Shown here piece by piece: positions 36,269-44,929 of a DNA stretch of 64,000 bases (positions within the stretch are counted from its first letter, which is position 1; the number at the start of each line of letters is the position of its first letter). The stretch spans positions 1 to 64,000 of the forward strand of contig NZ_JBHZAH010000006.1 of the NCBI RefSeq assembly GCF_042754225.1, given 5' to 3'. The translations under genes were made by a program, and so were the position numbers. The notes below the pieces were generated by a model. That model saw nothing but the letters and a program-made list of their open reading frames with translations, was not told where the DNA came from and made no database searches. Origin of the DNA: Rhodococcus_G sp042754225 (GTDB lineage Bacteria; Actinomycetota; Actinomycetes; Mycobacteriales; Mycobacteriaceae).

Positions 36269-38065
36269 TCAGCGCCCCGCGGCGACCAGCGCGCGGACGT
36301 CCCACACCCACACGTCGTCGGCGCGGTGACCCGCGTCGCCGAGCAGGCTCTGCACCGTCTGCCGCAGCACGCGTTCGTTCGACCCGCGGGGCAGGACGAG
36401 CACGTCGGCGCGCCAGAACTTCAGGTCGACCACCGCCTGGGCGCGCATCGCGTCGGTGATCTCGGGCGCGATGCCGGTCTTCTGGGTCTTCGCCAGCACG
36501 CTCGCGGTCGGCCGGTCGTCGGGGCCGTACTTGGCCTTCTTGTCCGGTCCGACGGGACCGACGAAGTAGCCGCCGGCGAGGGGGAACCCGAAGTCGGTGT
36601 CGATCTGCCAGGTGAGTGCCCGGGCGTCCTCGGGGCGGGGCAGCGGGACGGTGACGACGGACCCGGCGTCGACGTAGTCGCGCCACGTCCCGTCGGTGAA
36701 GAACGTGGGGGCCGCCGGCCGGTCGACGGCCTGGAGCGGGGCCGGTGCGAGCGGGAGCAGGGCGAGCAGAAGCCCGAGGCACCAGGGGATCCGCGCGGCC
36801 CGCTCGCGCAACGCGCGGTCGGTGGCCAGGGCCAGCAGCAGGGCGATCGCCGGGACCGCGCCCATCGCGAACCGGGTCTCGAGCACCGACTCGAGCAGCG
36901 GCAGGTTCGCGATCCACTTCCAGGGCAGTTCGATGCCGGTGTCGCTGCGGCCGACCATCAGCCGGGAGCCGAGCGAGAGCACGATCATGACGGCGGTGGT
37001 GACGGACGCGGCCCGCGCGACCGGCGAGCGCCGCAGCCAGACGGCAGCCGCCGCGACCAGCGCCAGCAGCGGCCAGCCGAAGTAGGCGTTCTGTTCGGTG
37101 GGGTTGATCGCGACGTCCTGGCCGGGATTGGTGTGCCCGCCGAGGGACTGCGTCGGGAACTGCAGCAGTGCCTTGAGGTCGTTGCCCATCAGGCCGTGGT
37201 CGATCGCGTGGTAGCTCTGCGGGCCGAAGAACTGCCACCACAGCGGAGCCGCGGTGAGCACCAGCGCGATGGCCGCTGCCAGCAGCAGCGGACGCAGCGC
37301 GTTGCGGGCGGCGGGCGCCGCGAGCCGAGGCCGGAATGCGAAGTAGCACGCCGAGAACACGGCGAAGGTCAGCGCGGTGATGAGCAGCGGTTCCTCGCCG
37401 AGCGCGATCTGGGCGGCGACCAGCAGGCCGAGCAGGACGGCGGTACGGGGACCTGCGCCGCGGCTCAGCCGGATGACGCAGCCGAGGATCAGCGGGAGCA
37501 GTGCGAGGACGACGAAGTTGGGATGACCGTTGGCGTGGGAGATCATCGCCGGGGCGTACCCGCAGAACAGGCCCCCGATCGCGGCGGCCGCGCGGGACTG
37601 GACGGCGTAGCGGGCGAGCAGCCAGTACCAGGCGAACGCGGTGCCCGCGAGACCGGCCGTCAGGACCAGGGTCCACGTGACGGTCGGCCCGAACACCAGG
37701 GTGATCGGGGCGAGCGGGATGCTGACCCCGAACATGGCCGTGTTGGCCATGAGGTTGACGCCCTGCGGGTAGTTCTGCAGGACGGTGCCCAGGGGGTTGT
37801 CCAGGTGGGTGATCGAGCGGGCGGCGACGGCGAAGAACCACTCCCACATCCGCTGGTCCTGGCCGCTGTCGACGAGGTAGCCGGTGGCGGGTGCGCGCCA
37901 TTGCCGGGAGAGGACGAAGACTGCCAGCGCGGTGAACCCGACGGCCGCGGCCACGTCCGATCGCGTCCAGCGGGGGAGCAGACGCCTCGTGGCGGTGCCG
38001 TCCTCGACGCCGCCGGGAGAGATGCGAGATGTCGGGTCCACGGTGCGACCTGGAGATACAGTCAT
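36269..38065 (-). CDS. Polytopic GT-C-like membrane protein, unassigned
   Basis: 598 residues with about 11-12 membrane segments and a C-terminal soluble domain (from about residue 470). After the first membrane segment (FTALAVFVLSRQW) comes an extracytoplasmic loop with YLVDSGQDQRMWEWFFAVAA and NYPQGVNLMANT, the place where GT-C enzymes carry their acidic catalytic residues. I do not recognise a named arabinosyl- or mannosyltransferase. Its place beside two emb genes suggests a polyprenyl-phosphate-sugar-dependent transferase of the envelope; this is inference. ATG 38065 has GGGAAGGG upstream. Confidence 0.75.
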   Translation of the reverse strand: MTVSPGRTVDPTSRISPGGVEDGTATRRLLPRWTRSDVAAAVGFTALAVFVLSRQWRAPATGYLVDSGQDQRMWEWFFAVAARSITHLDNPLGTVLQNYPQGVNLMANTAMFGVSIPLAPITLVFGPTVTWTLVLTAGLAGTAFAWYWLLARYAVQSRAAAAIGGLFCGYAPAMISHANGHPNFVVLALLPLILGCVIRLSRGAGPRTAVLLGLLVAAQIALGEEPLLITALTFAVFSACYFAFRPRLAAPAARNALRPLLLAAAIALVLTAAPLWWQFFGPQSYHAIDHGLMGNDLKALLQFPTQSLGGHTNPGQDVAINPTEQNAYFGWPLLALVAAAAVWLRRSPVARAASVTTAVMIVLSLGSRLMVGRSDTGIELPWKWIANLPLLESVLETRFAMGAVPAIALLLALATDRALRERAARIPWCLGLLLALLPLAPAPLQAVDRPAAPTFFTDGTWRDYVDAGSVVTVPLPRPEDARALTWQIDTDFGFPLAGGYFVGPVGPDKKAKYGPDDRPTASVLAKTQKTGIAPEITDAMRAQAVVDLKFWRADVLVLPRGSNERVLRQTVQSLLGDAGHRADDVWVWDVRALVAAGR

Positions 38066-38191
38066 GCACCCTTCCCGTCCGTCGGCGTCCGACGAGATGT
38101 CGGCCGCGGTGCTAGTCGACTACGGTACTCATCCACCCTGGAAGGCGGCTGGGTACGGGCCGTCCACCGGGACAGGTCGCGCGCGGCGGAT

Positions 38192-38821
38192 TCAGCGCCG
38201 TCGAGCGACCAGATGCACCGCCGGGAACCGGTTGTGCGCGTCGGGACGACTGACGGTCCGCCACACTTCGTCGAAGCCCGCATCCGCGAGTGCCCCGGCC
38301 AGGCGGTCCGGATGCCAGCGCCACGCCCGCGCGACAAGGTGATCGAACTCGACGACCGCACCGGCGGTGTCGGTGCTCTGGCCGGCGACCGATACGAGTG
38401 CACCCGGATCGAGGAGGTCCGCCCAGCGGGCCAGCACCCCCGGAATTTCCGCAGGTGGAAGGTGTATCAGGCTGAATCTCGCGATCAGCGCACGGATGCG
38501 CTCGCCGGCGAGATCCGCGGAGCCGAGCAGCGCGTCGTCCTGGATCAGACGGAGGTCGGGGTAGTTGCCCCGGGCGATGTCGAGCATTCCGAGACTCGGT
38601 TCCACGCCGATCACCTCGAGGCCTCTACCGGCGAGGTCGGCGGCGACATGGCCGAGGCCGCACCCGACGTCCACCACGACGCCCTCGGCCGGGCCTTCTC
38701 GCACGAGGTCCACGAACCCTGCGACGACGTGACCTTCGAGTGGGGTCTGATACGCCGACGGAAACGTCTCGGAGTAGAGCTGGGCCATGGCGTCGTATCC
38801 CGGTTGCGTCACGTCCCGCAT
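38192..38821 (-). CDS. Class I SAM-dependent methyltransferase
   Basis: About 209 residues with a Rossmann-fold methyltransferase core: motif I VVDVGCGLGHVAADLAGRG, the acidic end of strand 2 in VIGVEPSLGMLDIAR, then RFSLIHLPPAEIPGVL. ATG 38821 (MRDVTQPGYDAMAQLYSE) is the natural family start; a longer frame to 38896 has no family similarity. It is 108 bp downstream of the XRE regulator gene on the same strand. Substrate unknown. Confidence 0.82.
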   Translation of the reverse strand: MRDVTQPGYDAMAQLYSETFPSAYQTPLEGHVVAGFVDLVREGPAEGVVVDVGCGLGHVAADLAGRGLEVIGVEPSLGMLDIARGNYPDLRLIQDDALLGSADLAGERIRALIARFSLIHLPPAEIPGVLARWADLLDPGALVSVAGQSTDTAGAVVEFDHLVARAWRWHPDRLAGALADAGFDEVWRTVSRPDAHNRFPAVHLVARRR

Positions 38822-38929
38822 TGTCCCGAAGAGACGGCAGGGCAGGCCGAAGGCTCGGCCGAACTGCTCGACGCCGAACAGTTGCTCAGTCGGCACCGAT
38901 CCGGGCCGACCGGCCGCACGGTCTCGGGC

Positions 38930-39199
38930 TCACGAGGCCGCCTCGTGTCGGGTCGGCGGGTCCGCGAGGGCGTGTGCGACGCGGTCGAGCGAGAGGCCGA
39001 GCACTCGCGCGAGCGCCGCGACGGTGAAGAACGCGGGTGTCGCGATCCGGCCGGTTTCGATCTTGCGCAGTGTCTCCGCGGAGATTCCGGCGCTGGTCGC
39101 GACGTCGACCATGCTCGCCGACCCGCGCGCCGCGCGGAGCAGTTCCCCCAGCCGCCGGCCTCGTTCGAGTTCCTCCGCCGTGAGCGGCACGCGCACCAT
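38930..39199 (-). CDS. XRE-family transcriptional regulator
   Basis: An 89-residue single-domain Cro/C1-type DNA-binding protein. The helix-turn-helix is in VDVATSAGISAETLRKIETG (about residues 31-50), the typical XRE form. Divergent from methionine aminopeptidase. TACTAT ends 6 nt before its ATG, and a palindrome covers both promoters, so it probably regulates itself and the neighbour. Confidence 0.88.
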   Translation of the reverse strand: MVRVPLTAEELERGRRLGELLRAARGSASMVDVATSAGISAETLRKIETGRIATPAFFTVAALARVLGLSLDRVAHALADPPTRHEAAS

Positions 39200-39204
39200 G
39201 TGCC

Positions 39205-39224
39205 TATAGTAATACCGGTATAGT
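39205..39224. promoter_or_regulatory. Overlapping divergent promoters with central palindrome
   Basis: ATACCGGTAT (39212-39221) is a perfect 10-bp palindrome. TATAGT occurs twice on the plus strand (39205-39210 and 39219-39224). The second can be the -10 of the map gene, and the reverse complement of 39206-39211 (TACTAT) the -10 of the XRE gene, so a protein bound at the palindrome would cover both. Confidence 0.55.
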
Positions 39225-39250
39225 TATTTGGATCGAGGGACGGTGGACCG

Positions 39251-40018
39251 ATGGTCGAGATCAAGACCGAACACGAGGTGCGGGCGATGCGGGCGGCCGG
39301 GGGAGTTGTCGCGGCCGCGCTCGCCGCCGCCCGCTCGGCCGCGGCGATCGGGGTGAGCCTGCGCGAGCTGGACGAGGCCGCGGCCTCGGTGATCCGGTCC
39401 GCGGGTGCGACCCCCGCGTTCCTCGGCTACCGCCCGAACTGGGCGCCGAGCCCCTTTCCCGGTGTGGTGTGCGCGAGCATCAATGATGCAGTGGTGCACG
39501 GAATTCCCTCCGACTACCGGCTCGGGAACGGCGACCTCGTCAGCCTCGACTGCGGCGCCTTCCTGGACGGCTGGTGTGGTGACGCCGCGGTCAGCTTCGT
39601 CGTCGGCGAGGCCGACCCGGAGGACCTCCGGTTGATCGCCGACACCGAGGCCGCGTTGGCCCGGGGTGTCGAGGCGGCCTCGGTCGGGAACAGGATCGGC
39701 GACATCGCGGATGCCATAGGCACTTTCGTGCGATCGCGGGGTTGGGGTCTGTTGGCCGACCACGGTGGCCACGGGATCGGCCGTGCCATGCACGAAGATC
39801 CGGATGTTCCGAACGAGGGACGACCGAACAGGGGATTGAAGCTTCGCCCGGGCATGGTGCTCGCGATCGAGCCGATGCTCATCCGGGGCGGCACCGACGA
39901 CTACCGGCACGACCCGGACGGCTGGACCCTGCGCACGTTGGACGGCTCCAGGGCCGCGCACAGCGAGCACACCGTCGCGATCACGGAGCGCGGGCCGGAG
40001 GTGCTGACGGTCGTGTGA
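39251..40018 (+). CDS. map: Methionine aminopeptidase, type I
   Basis: A 255-residue metal-dependent enzyme removing N-terminal Met from new proteins. Ligands and catalytic residues are visible: H83 (VVHGIP), D100 and D111 (SLDCGAFLDGWCGD), H174 (GGHGIG), E207 (AIEPML), E239 (HSEHTV). It lacks the N-terminal zinc or SH3-binding extension of the type Ic form. GAGGGA/GGTGGA precede the ATG. Unusually it is paired with a divergent XRE regulator rather than the ribosomal secY-adk-map cluster, so it may be an additional copy. Confidence 0.93.
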   Translation: MVEIKTEHEVRAMRAAGGVVAAALAAARSAAAIGVSLRELDEAAASVIRSAGATPAFLGYRPNWAPSPFPGVVCASINDAVVHGIPSDYRLGNGDLVSLDCGAFLDGWCGDAAVSFVVGEADPEDLRLIADTEAALARGVEAASVGNRIGDIADAIGTFVRSRGWGLLADHGGHGIGRAMHEDPDVPNEGRPNRGLKLRPGMVLAIEPMLIRGGTDDYRHDPDGWTLRTLDGSRAAHSEHTVAITERGPEVLTVV

Positions 40019-40294
40019 CGTCCGCGGACACCACTGCGAATTGCGCGATACGTGCACACGTTTCGACGAAAAGTGCCCATGTGTGGACGCGACTGTCGCT
40101 TTCGGCGCGAGTTCTCCCGCACGAGCAGGCCTTTCAGCCTCGCCGTCGTCGACGCTGCGTGTTTGCTGGCCTCCCCGACGGAGCGTGGTCAGCGTGGGAC
40201 CATGAAGCATGGCTGGGGTTTTTGGCGACAGGAGTCGGGTGCGCAGCGCGGTGGTCGGCAGGCGAGGATGCCTGCCGCGAATTGTGGTGGTGCG
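40019..40294 (+). other. Intergenic region before pseudokinase
   Basis: 276 bp. The frame is open upstream of 40295, but the encoded Arg/Cys-rich sequence looks non-coding. An ATG at 40202 is an alternative start. No further feature seen. Confidence 0.4.
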
Positions 40295-41755
40295 ATGAGC
40301 TCTACGGAGGAACAGCGCAGGCCGGCAGCCGCGGACCCGAAGCCGGCCCGGAAACCGAAGCCGAAACCGAAGCCTGCTCCGAAGCCGAAGCAGCTGGCGT
40401 TTCGCGCCGACGCCGCGGAGTCACGCGAGCGCTGCCCGGGCGTCGTTCTCGCTGGTGGACGATACCGGTTGCTCGCGTCGTGCGGCGGTGTCGACGGCCT
40501 GGAGTTCTGGCACGCGATGGACCTGGTCGTCGACCGCGAAGTCGCCCTCACCATCGCCGATCCGAGCGCCGACCCCGGTGAGTTCGCGGAGATGTTCGCG
40601 CGGACGATCTGGTTGTGCCGGATCAGGTCGGACGCGGTCGCACGCATCCTCGACATGACGGACATGGATTCGCTGTCCGTGGTGGTCACCGAGTGGATCC
40701 CGAGCGTTTCGCTTCGCGAGGCCGTTGCCGGTGAGACCTCCCCGTCGGGCGCGGCCCGAGCGACTGCCCCCTTGGCGGAGGCGGTCGCGGAGGCTCACGA
40801 GCTCGGCACCGTGCTGTCGCTGGACGGCGCGAGTCGGGTGCGGGTGAGCATCGACGGAGTCGCATACCTCGCTTTCCCCGGCACACGCGCGAACGCGCGT
40901 CCCGCGGTGGACCTGCACGGACTCGGTCGTGTGCTCTACGCCCTGACGTCAGGGTCCCTCGACACCGAGCCACTTCCGGAGGGCACGCCACCGGAATTGT
41001 CCGCGGCGATAGTCGAACTGCTCACCCCCGGCACGGCGACGACCGCGGCCTCGACCGCCGAGACCCTTGCCGGCGTCACCGAGCGGGCGCGAGCAGCGGC
41101 GGAAGCCGCGGCCGCGTCCGTCGCATCGACGGAAGGCGACACCATGTCGCCTCGTCGGCTGGCGATCCTGTCGGCGGCCGCCGTGACGACCGTGCTGGTG
41201 CTGGGCGCGATCGGGTGGTTGATCGGCACCGCTTCGGTGAAGTCTCCGGACCCCGAGGCACCCGGGCTGGCGGCGCCCCTGTCCGCCGTGACCACCGCGG
41301 CCGAACCCGCACCGCCACCGGAGGTTCCGGTGATACCGATCGGCGCGTCGGTCTTCTCGCCCCAGCAGTTCCCCGACAATTCCGCCGATGCGGGCCTGGC
41401 GATCGATGCGAACTTCGCCACGGCGTGGTCTACCGACACGTACCGCCGGCAGTTCCCGGAATTCAAGAACGGCGTCGGCCTGGTCGTAACCCTGCCGCCC
41501 GACACGGTGACGCGGGCGGTGTGGATCGTCTCGTCCACCCCCGGTGCGCGAGTGGAGATCCGCACGCCCCCGCCGCCGGGGGGACAGTTGGAGGACACGA
41601 CCGTCCTCGGCGAGGGGGTGCTGGGTCCGCGTGACACCACCATCGCCCTGCGGGACGCGCGGCCGATGTCCGGATTGCTCGTGTGGATCTCGGGACTGAC
41701 CGGGGCCGAGGGCTCCTACCGCGCAGACCTCGCCGAGGTGGGGTTCACCAGTTGA
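40295..41755 (+). CDS. Stand-alone membrane pseudokinase (MviN C-terminal-like)
   Basis: About 486 residues: a Lys/Pro-rich N-terminal tail (repeated PKPKP), a kinase-like domain, one membrane segment (LAILSAAAVTTVLVLGAIGW) and an extracytoplasmic domain with a galactose-binding/discoidin look (DGLAIDANFATAWSTDTY-like part, then RAVWIVSSTPGARVEIR). The kinase fold is degenerate. The usual Lys of strand 3 is missing (DREVALTIADP), and no HRD or DFG is found where SLDGASRVRVSIDGVAYL lies. This matches the pseudokinase-plus-periplasmic half of mycobacterial MviN, here without the flippase part. Possibly a phosphopeptide-binding scaffold for envelope synthesis. Confidence 0.75.
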   Translation: MSSTEEQRRPAAADPKPARKPKPKPKPAPKPKQLAFRADAAESRERCPGVVLAGGRYRLLASCGGVDGLEFWHAMDLVVDREVALTIADPSADPGEFAEMFARTIWLCRIRSDAVARILDMTDMDSLSVVVTEWIPSVSLREAVAGETSPSGAARATAPLAEAVAEAHELGTVLSLDGASRVRVSIDGVAYLAFPGTRANARPAVDLHGLGRVLYALTSGSLDTEPLPEGTPPELSAAIVELLTPGTATTAASTAETLAGVTERARAAAEAAAASVASTEGDTMSPRRLAILSAAAVTTVLVLGAIGWLIGTASVKSPDPEAPGLAAPLSAVTTAAEPAPPPEVPVIPIGASVFSPQQFPDNSADAGLAIDANFATAWSTDTYRRQFPEFKNGVGLVVTLPPDTVTRAVWIVSSTPGARVEIRTPPPPGGQLEDTTVLGEGVLGPRDTTIALRDARPMSGLLVWISGLTGAEGSYRADLAEVGFTS

Positions 41756-41816
41756 CCGACCGCGGGCTCGGTTCGTCCGGTTGCCGGGCAGCCGACGCCC
41801 GAACCCCGCGCCTCGC

Positions 41817-42407
41817 TCAGCCGGTCACGGATTCGGTGCACACGGTGAATCGTCGCTCGGGATGGGCGAATCCGCCCTCGGTGCACTGCTCGATGTCGGC
41901 GGAGTTCTCGATGATCCGCACGACGCGCTCCACCGACGGCGCGGTCGGGTCGGTGCAGTCGACGCGGCGCGGCTCGTCGTCGCCGGCCGGGACACTCATG
42001 CATCCGCCTACGATCCAGTCGATGTCCAGGCACAACGCGCCCTGCTCCCGGGAGCCGAGCGTTTCGTAGTACACCTGATCGGCATCCGATGGGCACTGCG
42101 TGTTCGCGGATGCCTTCGCGATGACCTTGTAGTTCGAGTCCATGCTGCCGCAGGCGGCCCCGTCGATCTCCGCCGCAGACATCGTTCCGCCCAGCGTCAC
42201 GCAGTCACCGACCTCGGCGCGGAAATCGGTGGAACCGCCGCCGTCGCCGGCCTGCTGACCCGAGATGGTCGTGGTCACGGCGATCGGTGACCCCGCCACG
42301 GTCGTCGGCTTCGGGGAACAGGCCGTCACCGCCACCGCAAGTGCCGCCACTCCCGCCGCCGCGACCGCCCCACGGACCCACGAACCACGTTTCACCACAG
42401 TCTTCAT
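41817..42407 (-). CDS. Putative secreted lipoprotein
   Basis: About 196 residues. The signal peptide ends in the lipobox VTAC (after GVAALAVAVTAC), followed by a Thr/Gly-rich tether and a Cys-containing domain (VGDCVTL, DGAACGSMDSNYKVIAKA, LCLDIDWIVGGCMS, FTVCTES). Six Cys after the lipobox suggest disulfides. The layout recalls LppU-like lipoproteins of unknown function. The start is uncertain (ATG 42407 or GTG 42419). Convergent with the pseudokinase gene. Confidence 0.8.
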   Translation of the reverse strand: MKTVVKRGSWVRGAVAAAGVAALAVAVTACSPKPTTVAGSPIAVTTTISGQQAGDGGGSTDFRAEVGDCVTLGGTMSAAEIDGAACGSMDSNYKVIAKASANTQCPSDADQVYYETLGSREQGALCLDIDWIVGGCMSVPAGDDEPRRVDCTDPTAPSVERVVRIIENSADIEQCTEGGFAHPERRFTVCTESVTG

Positions 42408-42565
42408 CCCCTCGACCACTTCCCTGTCGGCGCGGTGCGCCGGTGCTCGTCATCGGCAACGCTCAGCAGTTTGTCGCATTTGTCGCCGAAGCCGAAACCC
42501 GGCGATGAGTTTCTCGCGTGCCGATGGTCTGTACTCGAGAGACCGATCACGGAAGGGTGAGGTGC

Positions 42566-43600
42566 ATGACCGAGAGCGCAGTACGTGGAGAGTTCGCCCC
42601 GCTGGCAGAGCCGTACCGGCGGGAGTTGCTGGCCCACTGTTACCGGATGTCGGGCTCGGTGCACGACGCCGAAGACCTGGTCCAGGAGGTGTACCTCAAG
42701 GCGTGGCGGGCCTACGACCGGTTCGAGGGGCGCTCGTCGCTGCGGACCTGGCTGTACCGGATCGCGACGACGACGTGCCTCACCGCGCTCGAGAGCAAGG
42801 GCAAGCGTCCGCTGCCCACCGGACTCGGCGCGCCCAGCTCCGACCCCGCGGACGACCTGGTCGAGCAGCGGGAGGTGCCGTGGCTCGAGCCGATTCCGGA
42901 CACCATGGTCGGCACGGGCGCCAGCGACCCGGCGGTGGTCGCGACCTCGCGAGAGAGCATTCGGCTGGCGCTGATCGCGGCGTTGCAGTTCCTGCCGCCG
43001 AAGCAGCGCGCGGTGCTCATCCTGCGCGAGGTGCTGGCCTGGCCGGCGGCGGAGGTCGCCGAGCTGCTCGGCACCAGCACCGCGGCCGTCAACAGCGCGC
43101 TGCAGCGCGCTCGTGCGCAGATCGACCAGGCCTCCCCGACGGAGGAGGCCGTTGTGGAACCGGTCCGGCCGGATCAGCGCGAGCTCCTCGACCGGTACAT
43201 GTCGGCGTTCGAGACGTATGACATGGCGGCGCTGAAGGAGCTGTTCACCGAGGACGCGGTCTGGGAGATGCCGCCGTTCGTCGGCTGGTACCAGGGCCCC
43301 GACGCGATCCGCACCCTGATCGAGAACAACTGCCCGGCACAGGGGCCCGGCGATATGAAGCTTGTTCCGACCGTGTCCAACGGTCAGCCGGCCTTCGCGA
43401 TGTACATGCGCGACCCGGCCGGCGTGTACCGGGCGTTCCAGTTGCAGGTCGTCTCGCTCGGACCGTCCGGGATCGGCCACGTGACGGTGTTCTTCGACGA
43501 CTCGCTGTTCGCGAAGTTCGGTCTGCCCGAGGTCTGGGTCGCTCCGCAGGCTCCGCTCCCGGGGACCGGGGTCGCTCCGGTCCGGACGCTCGAGTCATGA
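42566..43600 (+). CDS. sigG: ECF sigma factor with SnoaL-like domain (SigG type)
   Basis: 344 residues. Region 2 is EPYRRELLAHCYRMSGSVHD and EDLVQEVYLKAWRAYDRFEG. Region 4 is FLPPKQRAVLILREVLAWPAAE with its helix-turn-helix. From about residue 215 a SnoaL-like domain follows (LLDRYMSAFETYDMAALKELFTEDAVWEMPPF). This is the layout of the SigG (Rv0182c-like) group, where the C-terminal domain takes the place of a classical anti-sigma factor. ATG 42566 follows GGAAGGGTGAGG. Its stop overlaps the next gene. Confidence 0.9.
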   Translation: MTESAVRGEFAPLAEPYRRELLAHCYRMSGSVHDAEDLVQEVYLKAWRAYDRFEGRSSLRTWLYRIATTTCLTALESKGKRPLPTGLGAPSSDPADDLVEQREVPWLEPIPDTMVGTGASDPAVVATSRESIRLALIAALQFLPPKQRAVLILREVLAWPAAEVAELLGTSTAAVNSALQRARAQIDQASPTEEAVVEPVRPDQRELLDRYMSAFETYDMAALKELFTEDAVWEMPPFVGWYQGPDAIRTLIENNCPAQGPGDMKLVPTVSNGQPAFAMYMRDPAGVYRAFQLQVVSLGPSGIGHVTVFFDDSLFAKFGLPEVWVAPQAPLPGTGVAPVRTLES

Positions 43601-44193
43601 CCGGCAGTGCGGTCGCATGGCCGATCGCGGATCCGGTCGCGCTGCTCGAGAGGTCGATCGGCTACGCCCTCGGCAGCCTGCAACTGGTGACGCCGCGGGA
43701 CATGACGGCGCCGACGCCGTGCCGCGAGTGGGATCTGCGTGCGCTGCTGGCGCACATGAACGACGCCCTCGCGACCCTGCAGGAGGCCGTCGACGATCGC
43801 GCCGTGACGCTCGTTCCCGACCCGAACACGATCGACGAATCGACCGATCCCGTTGCCGCCCTCCGGGATCGGGCCTGCCACCTGCTCGGCTCGTGGACCG
43901 GGTCCGGCGACGCGGCTCCCATTCGGATCGGCGAGGTGCCGGTGCTGGCCGACATCGTTCCCGCCGCCGGCGCGCTGGAGGTCGCGGTGCACGGTTGGGA
44001 CGTGTCCGCGGCGTGCGGACAGCCCCGTCCGATCCCGGCCGCGTTGGCGGACGAATTGCTAACCTGTGCAGCGCTGTTCGTCACCGAGGCGGACCGGCCC
44101 GCTCGCTTCGCCCGACCGCTCGAGGTGGCGCGAGACGCCGGTCCGGGGGAGCGGTTGCTGACCTTCCTGGGGCGGCATCCGGGCGACGGGTGA
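43597..44193 (+). CDS. TIGR03086-type metal-binding protein (DinB/MDMPI-like)
   Basis: A 198-residue protein of the mycothiol-dependent isomerase/DinB superfamily. It starts with TPRDMTAPTPCREWDLRALLAHMND, where the His is the first expected metal ligand, and has EVAVHGWDVSAACG with the later His. Overlap by ATGA with the sigma factor gene indicates translational coupling, so it probably works in the same response. The enzymatic reaction is unknown. Confidence 0.85.
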   Translation: MTGSAVAWPIADPVALLERSIGYALGSLQLVTPRDMTAPTPCREWDLRALLAHMNDALATLQEAVDDRAVTLVPDPNTIDESTDPVAALRDRACHLLGSWTGSGDAAPIRIGEVPVLADIVPAAGALEVAVHGWDVSAACGQPRPIPAALADELLTCAALFVTEADRPARFARPLEVARDAGPGERLLTFLGRHPGDG

Positions 44194-44208
44194 GTGCTCC
44201 GCAGGGAG

Positions 44209-44529
44209 TCACCGAGACAGGAAGCCGGCCACGGCCGCCGCCAAGACGCCCAGCACGACCGCACCGGCACCCGCCGACACCGGGCGACTGTTCGCGGTCG
44301 TTCTTCCCTCGCGCAGCCGGCGCGCCCGATGGTGACCGATCCCCGCGAACCCCAGCATCATGCTCGCCGCCAGCAACCCGGGGATTGCCGCCTCGCTCGA
44401 ACCTCGCTGCACGACCTGGTTGACCAAGAGCACAGCAGTCACCATCGCGGACATCGCGGTTCGACGCCAGGCGAGCGATGTCCGTTCGACCTGCAGGCCG
44501 GGGTCTCGCGGCGCTGGTGCCGGGGTCAC
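44209..44529 (-). CDS. DUF202 membrane protein (copy A)
   Basis: A 106-residue protein with VERTSLAWRRTAMSAMVTAVLL, the DUF202 signature (E-R-T-x-L-A-W-x-R-T), and three hydrophobic segments. GTG 44529 overlaps the stop of the second DUF202 gene (GTGA), so the two are co-translated. Function unknown. Confidence 0.8.
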   Translation of the reverse strand: MTPAPAPRDPGLQVERTSLAWRRTAMSAMVTAVLLVNQVVQRGSSEAAIPGLLAASMMLGFAGIGHHRARRLREGRTTANSRPVSAGAGAVVLGVLAAAVAGFLSR

Positions 44530-44879
44530 GAGAGGATCAGCGCGGCGATGGTGAGCAGGGCGATGGTGCCCGCACCCACCGCCAGGATCGGAACCAGGGC
44601 GGAGCTCGGCAGCGGCTCGTCCCGCCGCATCGCGCGCTGCACGGCACGCCACTGGAAGTACGCGCCAAACGCGAGGACGACCGAAAGGCTCACGCACGCA
44701 AGTACAACGGCCGATCGGGTGCCCGCCGTCGGGAACGGCGACATCAACTGGTGAACGGCGACCGCCCCCGCAAGAAGGCAGAGCGCGGTGCGAATCCACG
44801 CCAGGAACGTCCGCTCGTTGGCGAGCGTGAAACGATAGTCCGGCTCGCTCTCGGCCACGACGTCCTTCACCTGATTCAT
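44526..44879 (-). CDS. DUF202/YidH-family membrane protein (copy B)
   Basis: A 117-residue protein with FTLANERTFLAWIRTALCLLAG (residues about 17-38), the DUF202 signature, followed by two more membrane segments. ATG 44879 is preceded by a short perfect palindrome, GAGAGG-T-CCTCTC (44883-44895), which may hide the AGAGG ribosome binding sequence. The pair of unequal DUF202 proteins suggests a hetero-oligomer. Confidence 0.82.
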   Translation of the reverse strand: MNQVKDVVAESEPDYRFTLANERTFLAWIRTALCLLAGAVAVHQLMSPFPTAGTRSAVVLACVSLSVVLAFGAYFQWRAVQRAMRRDEPLPSSALVPILAVGAGTIALLTIAALILS

Positions 44880-44929
44880 GGTGAGAGGTCCTCTCCCGTT
44901 CACCCGCCCGTGCTCAGCGTCGCCGGACG

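Noticed and set aside
32316..36329. 1337-codon plus-strand frame opposite emb copy 2
   Set aside because: A shadow of the Emb gene, rich in Arg and Gly with no domain.
41756..41816. Terminator between the pseudokinase and the lipoprotein genes
   Set aside because: Only an imperfect pairing of CGGTTCG with CGAACC-type sequence; too weak to list.
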